Positions 1-8,954 of a stretch of DNA of 64,000 nt are shown here, one piece after another. The notes below the pieces were generated by a model. The model had not been told where the DNA came from. It searched no databases and saw only the letters and a list, made by a program, of their open reading frames with translations. The stretch comes from Yamadazyma tenuis (lineage: Eukaryota > Ascomycota > Pichiomycetes > Serinales > Debaryomycetaceae): contig NC_089464.1 in the NCBI RefSeq assembly GCF_029203305.1, positions 1,178,001 to 1,242,000 on the forward strand, given 5' to 3'. Every line of letters starts with the position of its first letter. Positions within the stretch are counted from its first letter, which is position 1. A program made the position numbers and the translations under genes.

Positions 1-1572
1 AAGTAAGTCCAGATTAAAAGCAAGAAACTGGTGCAAAACCAAATGTAGCTTGTTCTTCCCTTCATGTCCAACTCCGTGGGATTAATGAACTTGGGCTCAA
101 CCACTTGAGCCACCAATTGCACCAAATTGTAGGCATTTCTTCCAATTGCAATACTAACAGCTCTCAACCTCGTACTTGAAACCTCCGACATAACGGTATA
201 TCCTAGAGGTGCCAAAGAAAGCACAAACGCAACACACCATCCGAAAGTACAACCAACTTGGCCCCAGGAATACTTTAAATCACCTGTATTGCTGGCTGGG
301 GTCTGGAGGATGCCAATCACCAATAAGAAAGCTGTCATGAACGTCAATCCAGCAAGAAAGATCTTTCTCCGGCCCACCTTGTTGGCCAAAAACCACGACA
401 TGAACGTACCTACCCATGCCACTGCCGTAATGGCAAGGTTCATGTTGTACGTCATAACACTATCTAATCCCACCTGTGAGAAAAAATACGATGGGAGGTA
501 CGCAAAGTTATTCCCAGCAAATACCTGGCCAGCCATCGCCATACAAGCGATTTCAGTTCTTCTCAAGTTGGTGCCCCGGAAACATTCCCTATATGCTTTC
601 CAGCCCTTATACCGGTCGTCCAACCGGTCTTGTTGGTCTTTTTCCAACTCGTTGGTGTAGATCATCAAATTGACCCTTTGCTTAGCAAGATGATGGATAG
701 ACTTGTGACTCAATCTCTTTACCATCTCCTCTGCCTTTTCGAGCTCTCCACGACGAACCAACCAGTATGGAGAGTCGGGACAAAACCAAGTAGCAATGAA
801 AAGTGGAGGGATCCATGCCCATTGTACGGCAAAAGGTATTCTATAAGACCAGTGGCTGGTGTTGCTCAACATGGCCCGTAACACTCCACAGGCCACCAAC
901 TGGCCGGTGGCCCAACACATCATCACATAGGCCGATAAAAACCCCCGAAGCGGTAAGGGAGATACTTCTGAAGCGTAAATAAGTCCTACTACTGAGAAAA
1001 AACCCCAGGGAAATCCACAGAGAATCTGACCCACAAGAAGCATTTCCACGTTTTTAGCAAACACCGTGATAAACAAGAACCCAGCCATGACAACCAAGTT
1101 GACCAAAACGATTTTCCTATGGCCAAAGCGTTCTACCAAAATCCCATTGACAGCCAAAGCTATGATAATTCCGATACTACTTGCACACCCCAAGGCACTT
1201 TGCCATTGTCCAGTGAGCAGGTACGAGCCGGGAGCAATCTCCACTCCGTACTTTTTTTGGAAACTAGTGAATGCAAAGAAATTTCCCATTAAAGAGGTAT
1301 CGTAACCCTCCATAATACTAAAACACATTAGTAAGAGATTAAAATAAAGTTATTAACATAGGTACATACATTGTTGAAGACATGATCAACGACCAGCAAA
1401 CGGCAGGAAAATAGTCCCTAAGGGCCCTGCTGGCAGTAAGTTCATGCTCGTCTTTAGTAGCATTTCTTGCGTTCAAAATGAGGTTCTCGGCCTCCACCCC
1501 TAATTCTTTCTCCAGTTCGTTGTCTGAAACCATCTCATGGTGCAGAGCTTCTGGCTTTTCTTGGTGGCTCAT
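1..1572 (-). CDS. alpha-glucoside permease-like MFS sugar transporter (5' part, one intron, cut by window edge)
   Basis: Proton-coupled sugar uptake at the plasma membrane is the likely role. Exon 1 (1572-1370) encodes a hydrophilic N-terminus (MSHQEKPEAL) and the first membrane segment. A 52-nt intron (1369-1318) has a GTATGT donor, TACTAAT branch and TAG acceptor; splicing joins exon 1 to MEGYDTSLMG, a signature of the maltose/alpha-glucoside permease branch of the sugar porter family. Exon 2 continues in frame to the left edge, with QWQSALG, GFPWG, YASEVSPLPLRG and PDSPYWLVRRG, all matching this family. The C-terminus lies outside the window. It is divergent from a Zn2Cys6 regulator 252 bp away, the arrangement of yeast MAL loci. 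The substrate is inferred from family only; other disaccharides or hexoses are possible. Confidence 0.85.
1318..1369 (-). other. spliceosomal intron in the MFS transporter gene
   Basis: Donor GTATGT begins at 1369, branch-like TACTAAT lies 8-9 nt before the TTTTAG acceptor ending at 1318. Removing it restores one reading frame across the first transmembrane helix; without removal the frame stops just after exon 1. Confidence 0.85.
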
Positions 1573-1824
1573 TGTGTTTTTGATTAATTACAATCGATCG
1601 GTTTTCCCCTGTCTATTTATATAAGTTGTAGCCCGTACCTCCCAACCACGTCTGATGTAAGTTTGGGGTACGCACCCCCACCTACCCGTTAGTGGCCCCT
1701 CAGAACCTTTTTGGGCCAATCATGCACCCCACTCAAAAATAAAACATGGGGTAATCTGCGCAACGGAACTCCCCTTCAGGAAACCGATATAAAAACCCAC
1801 AACTCCGGTTGAGAATCTACCCCA
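1573..1824. promoter_or_regulatory. divergent MAL-like promoter
   Basis: Shared 252-bp region between the transporter and the regulator. TATA-like elements face each way: TATATAAA on the minus strand near 1613-1624 and TATAAAA on the plus strand near 1787-1793. It contains TGGGGTA (1664-1670) and ATGGGGTA (1746-1753), a motif that recurs in the arabinose-type promoter at 13.2-14.0 kb, plus several CGG triplets that could be Zn2Cys6 half-sites. Confidence 0.6.
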
Positions 1825-3465
1825 ATGAAATCGCAGTGGAAATGCCTTAATCTTGGCAATTACACCAACAAGGCCAATGGCCGTCGCAGACAGAAATATA
1901 CCACTCCTTGTGATGCATGTGCAAACAGCAAGATTAAGTGCGACTCCAATCTTCCCTGCTCACGATGCCTGAGGCTCAAAAAATCTTGTACTTTCAAGCG
2001 TAAAAAGAGGCCAACTGGTGATCCACACCCGATCGATTCTCCAGAAAACCAACAATATGAGCTGGCAACTGCGCTAGAGGTTTTTTCAAATACAGGAAAT
2101 TGGGGTACGGGGTTTGGGGTGTACACTTTGGGTTCAGCGGAGGAGATTATCTCCAAAGAAATTTTACTACCTTTTATCGATATCTACTGGAAATGGTATT
2201 ATGGAAACTGGCCCATTTTGCCAGCTCGTAGCTTGTCCACTCGGTGCCAAAGCCTTAATCCTACCTCCACTACACCAGCATCCATAGATAACGTTTTGTG
2301 CTATTCGCTCAGTTGTGCAGTGGCTGCTGCAATTGCCAATCAGCTAACATTTCTCAAGTCAGACAACCCTATCAACTTTGACTTGGAGCATATTGACATC
2401 GACAGACTCATCCAAGAAAGCGTTCGAGCCCGAAATTTAATCAATTATCGGGCTCTCCCTTCGGTTGATAATATTTTGATATCTTTCTTCCAGTACATTT
2501 ACTATGTCAATGTGGAAGGGTACATGGATAGTGGACTTTTGTGTATGAAAGAGGCCATTGATATAGCCCAAATTTTCCGGATGCGTCACTGGCGGATGAA
2601 GCAGGGTCATTCCACTTTGGAAATGCACCTGTTATCCAAGATTCATTATATGCTCTTGATCAGTGAGAGGTATATGTGCATAGAACAGAATCTCCCGGTA
2701 TGTCTAGAGTCTTCGTTGCCTTTACCAACATCAGACTTGGATGAGAATCCTTCGTTGTTGGCTGGATTTCAGGAGCTTGTCAAGTGCTTTGCGTTGGTAG
2801 ATCGGAGCTTTTTTGACAACTTGATCAGTTATACCACGAAGCAAACGAATTATCTAAGTGCGAGCCACCTGAACTGGTTTCCCAGGAGAAGCTGGATCAA
2901 AACTATCAACAGTAAGTTGAAGGATATACAAATAGTACATGCCTGTGGGGAAACTCAAATGATGAATGTCACCTTGTCAAAGCATTGGATGAGGGCTCTT
3001 GTATGGAACTTGAGTCACGAAAACAATTTCACCACTGATGTACAACCAGAACATTACTTGTCCTACAAACACCCTGTCTCCATAGCACGGGACTTTTTGG
3101 ATGAGACTTCTAGTCTACTGAGCTTTGCATTTGAGTCCAATGGCCCAGGCCTATGCGTGAAGCTATTGGAAATAACTTGCAGAGTTGCTGATTCTATTAC
3201 AATCACTGGTGATTTGGGAGCCTTGCCGGTTCTTCAGACCATGTTTGACTTGGTTTTGCAATACAAGTCGGACATTACCATCTCCAGGAGTATTTATTTG
3301 AAGGTGAAAAGTGTCTTACAAAAAGCTTCATCTTCTTTCAATGAATTTCCAGCTTTCAATCTTGATCTTTTCGATTTACAAATTCCCTCAATCGTTTCTT
3401 CACCATATAGCAATCTTGCCATGTCAAGAAAAGAGGAGCAATCTGAGACCCTTCACAACCACTAG
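1825..3465 (+). CDS. Zn2Cys6 transcription factor, MAL-activator-like
   Basis: Predicted nuclear regulator of 546 aa. The N-terminus (about residues 29-55) has the six-cysteine cluster CDACANSKIKCD...CSRCLRLKKSC followed by basic residues, the fungal Zn2Cys6 DNA-binding fold. The middle region has LLSKIHYMLLISERYM followed by a Leu-Pro-rich stretch, the motif found in the regulatory domain of maltose-activator-type factors. The start ATG at 1825 lies about 35 nt after a TATAAAA element. Divergent from an alpha-glucoside-type permease, so it probably controls that gene in response to a sugar; this is inferred from position and family, not from a seen binding site. Confidence 0.8.
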   Translation: MKSQWKCLNLGNYTNKANGRRRQKYTTPCDACANSKIKCDSNLPCSRCLRLKKSCTFKRKKRPTGDPHPIDSPENQQYELATALEVFSNTGNWGTGFGVYTLGSAEEIISKEILLPFIDIYWKWYYGNWPILPARSLSTRCQSLNPTSTTPASIDNVLCYSLSCAVAAAIANQLTFLKSDNPINFDLEHIDIDRLIQESVRARNLINYRALPSVDNILISFFQYIYYVNVEGYMDSGLLCMKEAIDIAQIFRMRHWRMKQGHSTLEMHLLSKIHYMLLISERYMCIEQNLPVCLESSLPLPTSDLDENPSLLAGFQELVKCFALVDRSFFDNLISYTTKQTNYLSASHLNWFPRRSWIKTINSKLKDIQIVHACGETQMMNVTLSKHWMRALVWNLSHENNFTTDVQPEHYLSYKHPVSIARDFLDETSSLLSFAFESNGPGLCVKLLEITCRVADSITITGDLGALPVLQTMFDLVLQYKSDITISRSIYLKVKSVLQKASSSFNEFPAFNLDLFDLQIPSIVSSPYSNLAMSRKEEQSETLHNH

Positions 3466-4062
3466 CTCTGTTTATACTTGCACCTGGCACAGAATATATT
3501 TGCATGTAATTTCGCAGCCTACTTGAAATTCTTTACAAATCTGTAGTTTAATATAAGACTCTGTGTTCACCTTTTGATTCTTTTTCGTGGATACTTGTCA
3601 GTGCTTGCTTTACGTGGGAAGGTTAAATTCGAGTGGACATTTATTTCTGTTCCCGCCGATCATTGACCTCCGGGAGATCTTCAGCCGCAAACAGATGAAT
3701 AGCAACAAAATCTGATTATGAGCGAGCAATAAAACTCCTTACTCATAAATCATGGTTTTTGGGGCTCATAAGTCGTACAGTACTTGTGTTTCATGTTCAT
3801 CGTCTCAAGAGTTCCTACGTATGTCAATTATAACCGACTAAACGGTACGGAATTTCGTCAACTTTGGTTCGTTACTAAAATTCAAAACGCCGCGTCTACT
3901 ACAGAATGTCTTGGTGAAAGTTGCCGTTCAAATAGTGTATGTGACAACAGCAAATTTCAAAAACTTTTTAGGGAATGTCCTAAATCTTGGAAGAATAACA
4001 GGATTAGTTATTGAGATCCATGCAAGGATAAATTTTAGAGAAAAACTATTCTTCGCAAATTC
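3466..4062. other. intergenic region, no gene recognised
   Basis: About 600 bp holding the 3' flank of the regulator and the 5' flank of tRNA-Tyr. Short open frames here resemble no family known to me. Confidence 0.5.
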
Positions 4063-4152
4063 CTCTCGGTGGCCAAGCTGGCTAAGGCGCGAGACTGTAA
4101 TGAGTACCTCAAAGTAATCTTGAGATCGGGTGTTCGACTCACCCCCGGGAGA
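4063..4152 (+). tRNA. tRNA-Tyr(GUA) with intron
   Basis: Folds as a cloverleaf: acceptor CTCTCGG with CCGGGAG (one T-G wobble), D arm GCC/GGC, anticodon stem CGAGA/TCTTG, T arm GGGTG-TTCGACT-CACCC, discriminator A. Anticodon GTA at 4097-4099. A 16-nt intron (4101-4116) sits one base 3' of the anticodon, as in all yeast tRNA-Tyr genes, and contains TAC complementary to the anticodon. The exons are close to S. cerevisiae tRNA-Tyr. Confidence 0.97.
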
Positions 4153-4153
4153 A

Positions 4154-4160
4154 TTTTTTT
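4154..4160 (+). terminator. RNA polymerase III terminator
   Basis: Run of seven T residues starting two bases after the tRNA-Tyr discriminator base, the standard Pol III stop signal. Confidence 0.85.
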
Positions 4161-4397
4161 GGTCACCGTCCTTCAACTAACAATAGATTTTTTATTTGAA
4201 GCAGCTTGTACATAGTCTCTACACCCCTAGGCAAGAACACGTATAGCTTCAACAATGGCCAATCCTAGTATGCCAACAATAATGGCCATAAATATTTTTT
4301 AAACCCTTCGAAGCTAATGCCCGCCGAGTGCGTTTCCTCCTAATTTCCCCTTTGCAACCAAACAATGGTGAGATGAAAATCATGCATTCATATATAA

Positions 4398-6095
4398 TTA
4401 ACGAGAGATATTGGAAAACATTTCTAAGAGACACGAGTAGTGACCAAGAACGCCAAAAACCACTAGGATATGCCATATGTTGTGACTGGAAAATGCGTAG
4501 TCCACCCACCATAAAGAAAAGAAATCGGTCTTATAGTTGGTTTGAATTGGTTGTTCAGGGAAATGCTTGTTAATAATGGACTTGAACTTCTCGTGTTCCA
4601 TTGCTTCAGACTCGTGGTCAGATGGGGGTTTTTCATTTAAGATCTGGTTAGTAATATCGTTTTCAATGTCTTTATACTCTTCTTCTCCACTCTTTTCTGG
4701 GTTTCCTGCCAAAATGTCAGAAGCACTATGCTCATGCTGACAGCACTCGTCTTCATTTATGATCACATCATATCTCCATCTTTCTGGAATGAGTCCACCA
4801 TAGAAACATACACCAATCCAGTACCAAACAAAACTCTTGTAGAAAATAGGAATGATGAACTGGAACGACTTGACAAACCCTTCGTAAAAGCACAACAGCA
4901 TGACGGTTCCAACCCCCAAAGCTGCTAAACCAACAAAGTAACCAATTCGAATGGACCTGCACTCGGGTTTATCAAAGTACGGAGACCAGTTGAATGCCAA
5001 ACCTCCAACCCCACTGACAATCGAAATGGTCATGAACGTCCTGAACAATTTGGGATAGTTGAACAATGCTGCATACTCAACAGACACAACAGATGATGTG
5101 ATCAAGAAGGTTATTCCGGTATAATCCACACACGCACAATTATACCTGGTCGATATTCTGGCAAAACATGAGTATGTGTGCCAAATAGTGGAGCAAGTCA
5201 AGCATGCCACTGCACAGAACAAGAAAAAGTAGATGGCCAAGTTGTCTTCAAATGTGTTTTTGCTGAACACTTCTGTGGATGGTAAGTGCACCAACCCCAA
5301 ATAAAAGAGAATCCCCAATCCCACTATGTGGGTCCAGATATTCATGGACTCGTTGTGGTTGAAGTGAAAAATGGACTTGAACATCGACCAGTGGCTCAAG
5401 GAAAACCGGTATCCGTTGATGATGTACCTGTTTTCTCTCCAACCGAGGGGCATCTGGTAGTAGTGTAAGTAGTTATGTTGACCAAGCTTTAATGCCTTGT
5501 TGAAGTTGTAGAACTTGAAGATGTTGAAAATCGACTCGTCTGTGATCACTTGGTTGGTTTTTCTTTGGATCATATCGTCTATGTGGGTGAGCCTTTCATC
5601 AAAGTATTGTAAAGTGTCGATGATCTTTTGACTCAAGATCTCTTTTGAGTTGTCAAAAGATATATCACTCGAAATCAACGGCTCGCTAGAATTGAACATG
5701 TAGCTGTACAGATCATCCAAAGTTTTGTACAAGTATTCCAAGTTCAGAATCGACGATTTGAGTACCGATTGTTTGATAAGTTTTAATCTCTGGTGGATCA
5801 TATCTAGGTTTGCAAAGCTCTTGAACGACAGAACGCTGGAAACACTTGTTCTTCTGCCATGTCCCTGGTGGGATTCGTCGGTCTCTTCTCCGGACTCTAC
5901 CTCTTTGGTCTTTTCCTCTTCATAGTATTCATCAAGATCCTCAATATTGTTGAACTTAAAGTACCTCTCAAACTGGTCTAACCTGGACTCTATTGACGAC
6001 AAGAAAATGTCTAATTTCTCTATCAACAACTCCTCTGTGGAATCTTTGGTGGAGTTGTGGAACCTATTCCTAAGTCCTTGTGTGATTTCAGACAT
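4398..6095 (-). CDS. IZH3: IZH3-like PAQR family membrane protein
   Basis: Member of the progestin/adipoQ receptor (hemolysin III) family, linked in yeast to zinc and sterol homeostasis. The start is MSEITQGLRN at 6095; an upstream in-frame ATG at 6188 would add an unrelated basic stretch. The N-terminal half (about 250 aa) is soluble and acidic, as in S. cerevisiae Izh3 rather than the shorter Izh1/2/4. The C-terminal half carries about seven membrane segments with the PAQR hallmarks HNESMNIWTH, STIWHT, CVDYTGI and the C-terminal SSHNIWH. An acidic loop interrupts the last helices. Length 565 aa fits the Izh3 subfamily. PAQR proteins are proposed metal-dependent hydrolases; activity here is not shown by sequence. 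Confidence 0.85.
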   Translation of the reverse strand: MSEITQGLRNRFHNSTKDSTEELLIEKLDIFLSSIESRLDQFERYFKFNNIEDLDEYYEEEKTKEVESGEETDESHQGHGRRTSVSSVLSFKSFANLDMIHQRLKLIKQSVLKSSILNLEYLYKTLDDLYSYMFNSSEPLISSDISFDNSKEILSQKIIDTLQYFDERLTHIDDMIQRKTNQVITDESIFNIFKFYNFNKALKLGQHNYLHYYQMPLGWRENRYIINGYRFSLSHWSMFKSIFHFNHNESMNIWTHIVGLGILFYLGLVHLPSTEVFSKNTFEDNLAIYFFLFCAVACLTCSTIWHTYSCFARISTRYNCACVDYTGITFLITSSVVSVEYAALFNYPKLFRTFMTISIVSGVGGLAFNWSPYFDKPECRSIRIGYFVGLAALGVGTVMLLCFYEGFVKSFQFIIPIFYKSFVWYWIGVCFYGGLIPERWRYDVIINEDECCQHEHSASDILAGNPEKSGEEEYKDIENDITNQILNEKPPSDHESEAMEHEKFKSIINKHFPEQPIQTNYKTDFFSLWWVDYAFSSHNIWHILVVFGVLGHYSCLLEMFSNISR

Positions 6096-6200
6096 GGTCA
6101 ATTTAAAAGATGTACTTTTTTTTACTTGTTTGCGCACGAGCCGGCCCCGAGCCGCTATCGTGCATTTGCGTGAAAATCTATAATGCATAAATAGGGGTAA

Positions 6201-8600
6201 TCAAGAGTTATGGTGTTTGATACGTTCTATGTTCTCGTAATCCCACAAGGACTTTCTTAATGGCTTGGACATCTTAAAGGTTGACACAAACTGATTGTAT
6301 TCGTCTTTCATGTGTGGGTCGAGGTCCAACTTCTTGTTGTCTCGGCCATAGCTATCAAATAAGTATTGTTTCTCCATGTCGTGATAGTCGGTCAAATCTT
6401 TGGTCAAGTAGTACTCCATGAGAACCTCATCGTAGGTATCTAGTAAGTTGAAGATATCGCTGTCGTCCATTTTGGCTATTCTCCTTAACATTTTTTCCCT
6501 GTCGTACTCACCTTCGGGATTTTTCACCTCTTCGTCTGCGAATATCAGACCCACTATATCATTCTTTAACCACAAGTTAAGACCATGCACAAAGTACCAG
6601 TCGTGGAATTCCAAGTTGGTCAATCCCTCGGAATACTCAAACACCAACCGATTGGTGATGGTGGAAGGAATAAATACTGGCACTCCTCCCATCATGGTAT
6701 ATCTTAATGGAGATAGCTGATCTAACTTGTAGAAATGCTTCCTTCTGTCATTATAGATTTCCACTTGATCGTCATCTTGCGGCTTGGCAATATCTACCAA
6801 GACGTTGCTGTCGTACTCTTCAGGAGCATTTGCTTTTGACTTGGCTAGAGCCGTTACATCGATGTAGATACCAGAATCCACATCCACGACTCTGGCATCG
6901 ATATGGTTGGACTTGGAACTAATGTCTCTGTTGTGGATGAAGCTTCCCACATCGATAAAGTATTTCCCGTACCCCTCGGCTGGGTCTTCGACAATTAACG
7001 TTTGGTTGAAATCTCTGGCAAGTCTGACGAGCTCGCTCATAGGCATTTGGATGTCGATATCCAAATCAAACGGGAACATTAACCCATCCCAGAACCAGGA
7101 TAATAATGGACCGTGCATGATCCAGCTGATGAGCCCCTTTTCTTCAGCGAATCGATTCCAGTTTCTTAAGAGTCTGTCCAAAATGATATTTGACCTGTAG
7201 TTCATTTCCTGCTCATTCCATCCGATTCTATCGTAATTCAAGGCGCCGTTGAAAAACCTCCAGTCGTAATGCCATCCCCATTCTTTATCTCTGTTTCTGT
7301 CGTCGTCGATTCTGATGGTGGCCATTTTGAAATAGGTTTCCTCGTCATCAGAATTGGGGAATTCGGCACAATACTTGATGCTCTGCAAGTACATTTCCTC
7401 ATTGATGGTCAACTGCGAGGCACCTTTTGCTTCGAGTTCCTCAATTTGCTTGTTCATCGAATCCTTGTTATAATGAAACATTTCCTCCGTCAACTTGAGC
7501 TCACGGCTTGCACTGGGGTTCAGGGTCTTTCTCAAGATGTTGTACATTCCCACCAAGTCCTCCGACTCTGACAAGGTTCTGGGGATAACCTTGGCCTTCA
7601 AGTCGTCGAATTCCTTGATATGATTGATTGTGACCAACGAGTCCGGTTTCAAATCCTTCCGATCATACATGTTTGTATCAATAAAATAGTCAATCAAATC
7701 GGAAGTGATCATTTTCTCGTTGGTGTTTTGCTTCACATCAAATTCATAAGTTCCACCTTCTCCATTCAAGATGACCACCTTGACGGGTTTTGGTAGATGT
7801 TGGGACAACGCATAGCACTTGGCTTCCATGACTCTGAAGTCATTGAAAGGCCTGTCATCGTGTGTCGAGTGACCATGGATGATGAATCTAGGAAGTTGGT
7901 TTCTGTTTCTGAACCCTAAATCTCTCACCATGTCATCGCTATAACGAATGTTATCCCAACAGAAATACTCCGGATCGGGGTCATTATTGGTACCTCCTCT
8001 TATATAGGGGCAGTCAATTCGTTGGTCCATGGGCTTTGCCAACTCTTCGTTCAACAGCGTCAAGTCCAACCAGTCCACCCAGTTGAACGGCAATTCGATT
8101 CTGGTGAGCTCGTTCAAGTCCGGTTTTTCCTTAAGACTACCACCTTGGGCTATAGAAGCCTGGGTGTATTTGTGCTTAATGGCATTCAAGTATATGGATA
8201 AAGTGAACCGGGGGTCGTAGAATAGCTCATTTTTATTGACCCAGGAGTTTTCATCTTCCACCAGATACTCAGAGTTCTTCAAAAATGGCTTGATGGCAAC
8301 GTATGTTTCAATCTCGGTAAGCTCGGTATGAGCAAGCCAATATCGGTCGTCCTTGTTGTTCCGGACTCGCTCGAACCGCTTTCGAAGCTTGTTGTTGAAT
8401 CCGTATTGGTGGAGGTCTTCTGCCTTGATATTCATCCATGGTTGTCCATTGCGGTCGGACGCGTAATGTTCATATGCTTGTTTCAATACGGCGATTCCCC
8501 TGTTTCCTCTGAAATTGGTGGCCAATAACAAGCCGACGTTCAATAGTATAGTCACCACTATGACGATTCTTAAAATCCGGACAATCAGCCTAGAAAACAT
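6201..8600 (-). CDS. MNN4-type LicD-domain protein, mannosylphosphate transfer
   Basis: Type II Golgi membrane protein of 799 aa. One N-terminal hydrophobic segment (about residues 5-27) is followed by a long luminal domain. Around residues 480-620 lies the LicD/fukutin nucleotidyltransferase-like core: SWIMHGPLLSWFWDG, then FPFDLDIDIQMP with its acidic DLDID cluster, as in Mnn4 proteins. Mnn4 promotes addition of mannosylphosphate to N-glycans, giving the wall negative charge. The tail lacks the long KKKKEEEE repeat of S. cerevisiae Mnn4. CUG-clade yeasts often have several paralogues, so I give no symbol. Confidence 0.85.
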   Translation of the reverse strand: MFSRLIVRILRIVIVVTILLNVGLLLATNFRGNRGIAVLKQAYEHYASDRNGQPWMNIKAEDLHQYGFNNKLRKRFERVRNNKDDRYWLAHTELTEIETYVAIKPFLKNSEYLVEDENSWVNKNELFYDPRFTLSIYLNAIKHKYTQASIAQGGSLKEKPDLNELTRIELPFNWVDWLDLTLLNEELAKPMDQRIDCPYIRGGTNNDPDPEYFCWDNIRYSDDMVRDLGFRNRNQLPRFIIHGHSTHDDRPFNDFRVMEAKCYALSQHLPKPVKVVILNGEGGTYEFDVKQNTNEKMITSDLIDYFIDTNMYDRKDLKPDSLVTINHIKEFDDLKAKVIPRTLSESEDLVGMYNILRKTLNPSASRELKLTEEMFHYNKDSMNKQIEELEAKGASQLTINEEMYLQSIKYCAEFPNSDDEETYFKMATIRIDDDRNRDKEWGWHYDWRFFNGALNYDRIGWNEQEMNYRSNIILDRLLRNWNRFAEEKGLISWIMHGPLLSWFWDGLMFPFDLDIDIQMPMSELVRLARDFNQTLIVEDPAEGYGKYFIDVGSFIHNRDISSKSNHIDARVVDVDSGIYIDVTALAKSKANAPEEYDSNVLVDIAKPQDDDQVEIYNDRRKHFYKLDQLSPLRYTMMGGVPVFIPSTITNRLVFEYSEGLTNLEFHDWYFVHGLNLWLKNDIVGLIFADEEVKNPEGEYDREKMLRRIAKMDDSDIFNLLDTYDEVLMEYYLTKDLTDYHDMEKQYLFDSYGRDNKKLDLDPHMKDEYNQFVSTFKMSKPLRKSLWDYENIERIKHHNS

Positions 8601-8954
8601 GATTGAATGCTGGGGATGATCTCATATAAGTACGGCTGTAGCAAGGTCAGCGAAGGGTGAGTTCGATTTAAAAACTGTTTGAACGGGTATCAATTACTGG
8701 TGAGTCCGAAGTATGACGCTGGTGTATGCAATGTAGGAACACGAACAGGTCAAATCTTCTATCTAATATGAAAAGTCTTTGGCAACGGTAGGGTTGTGAT
8801 GCGCAAGGAAAAAAGGCGAAAGGATTAGCTTCGCCGATGGCACACACGACTTAAACTAAATAGCCTTGTTTTGTGCGGCATGCATACAGTACACTGCCCC
8901 AGAAAAAGCCTCAAGCGGTACTATTAAGGTACTTTTGTATACTTCTATATACGT
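8601..8954. other. intergenic region
   Basis: 354 bp holding the promoter of the MNN4-type gene and the 3' flank of the PX-domain gene. No other gene or repeat seen. Confidence 0.5.
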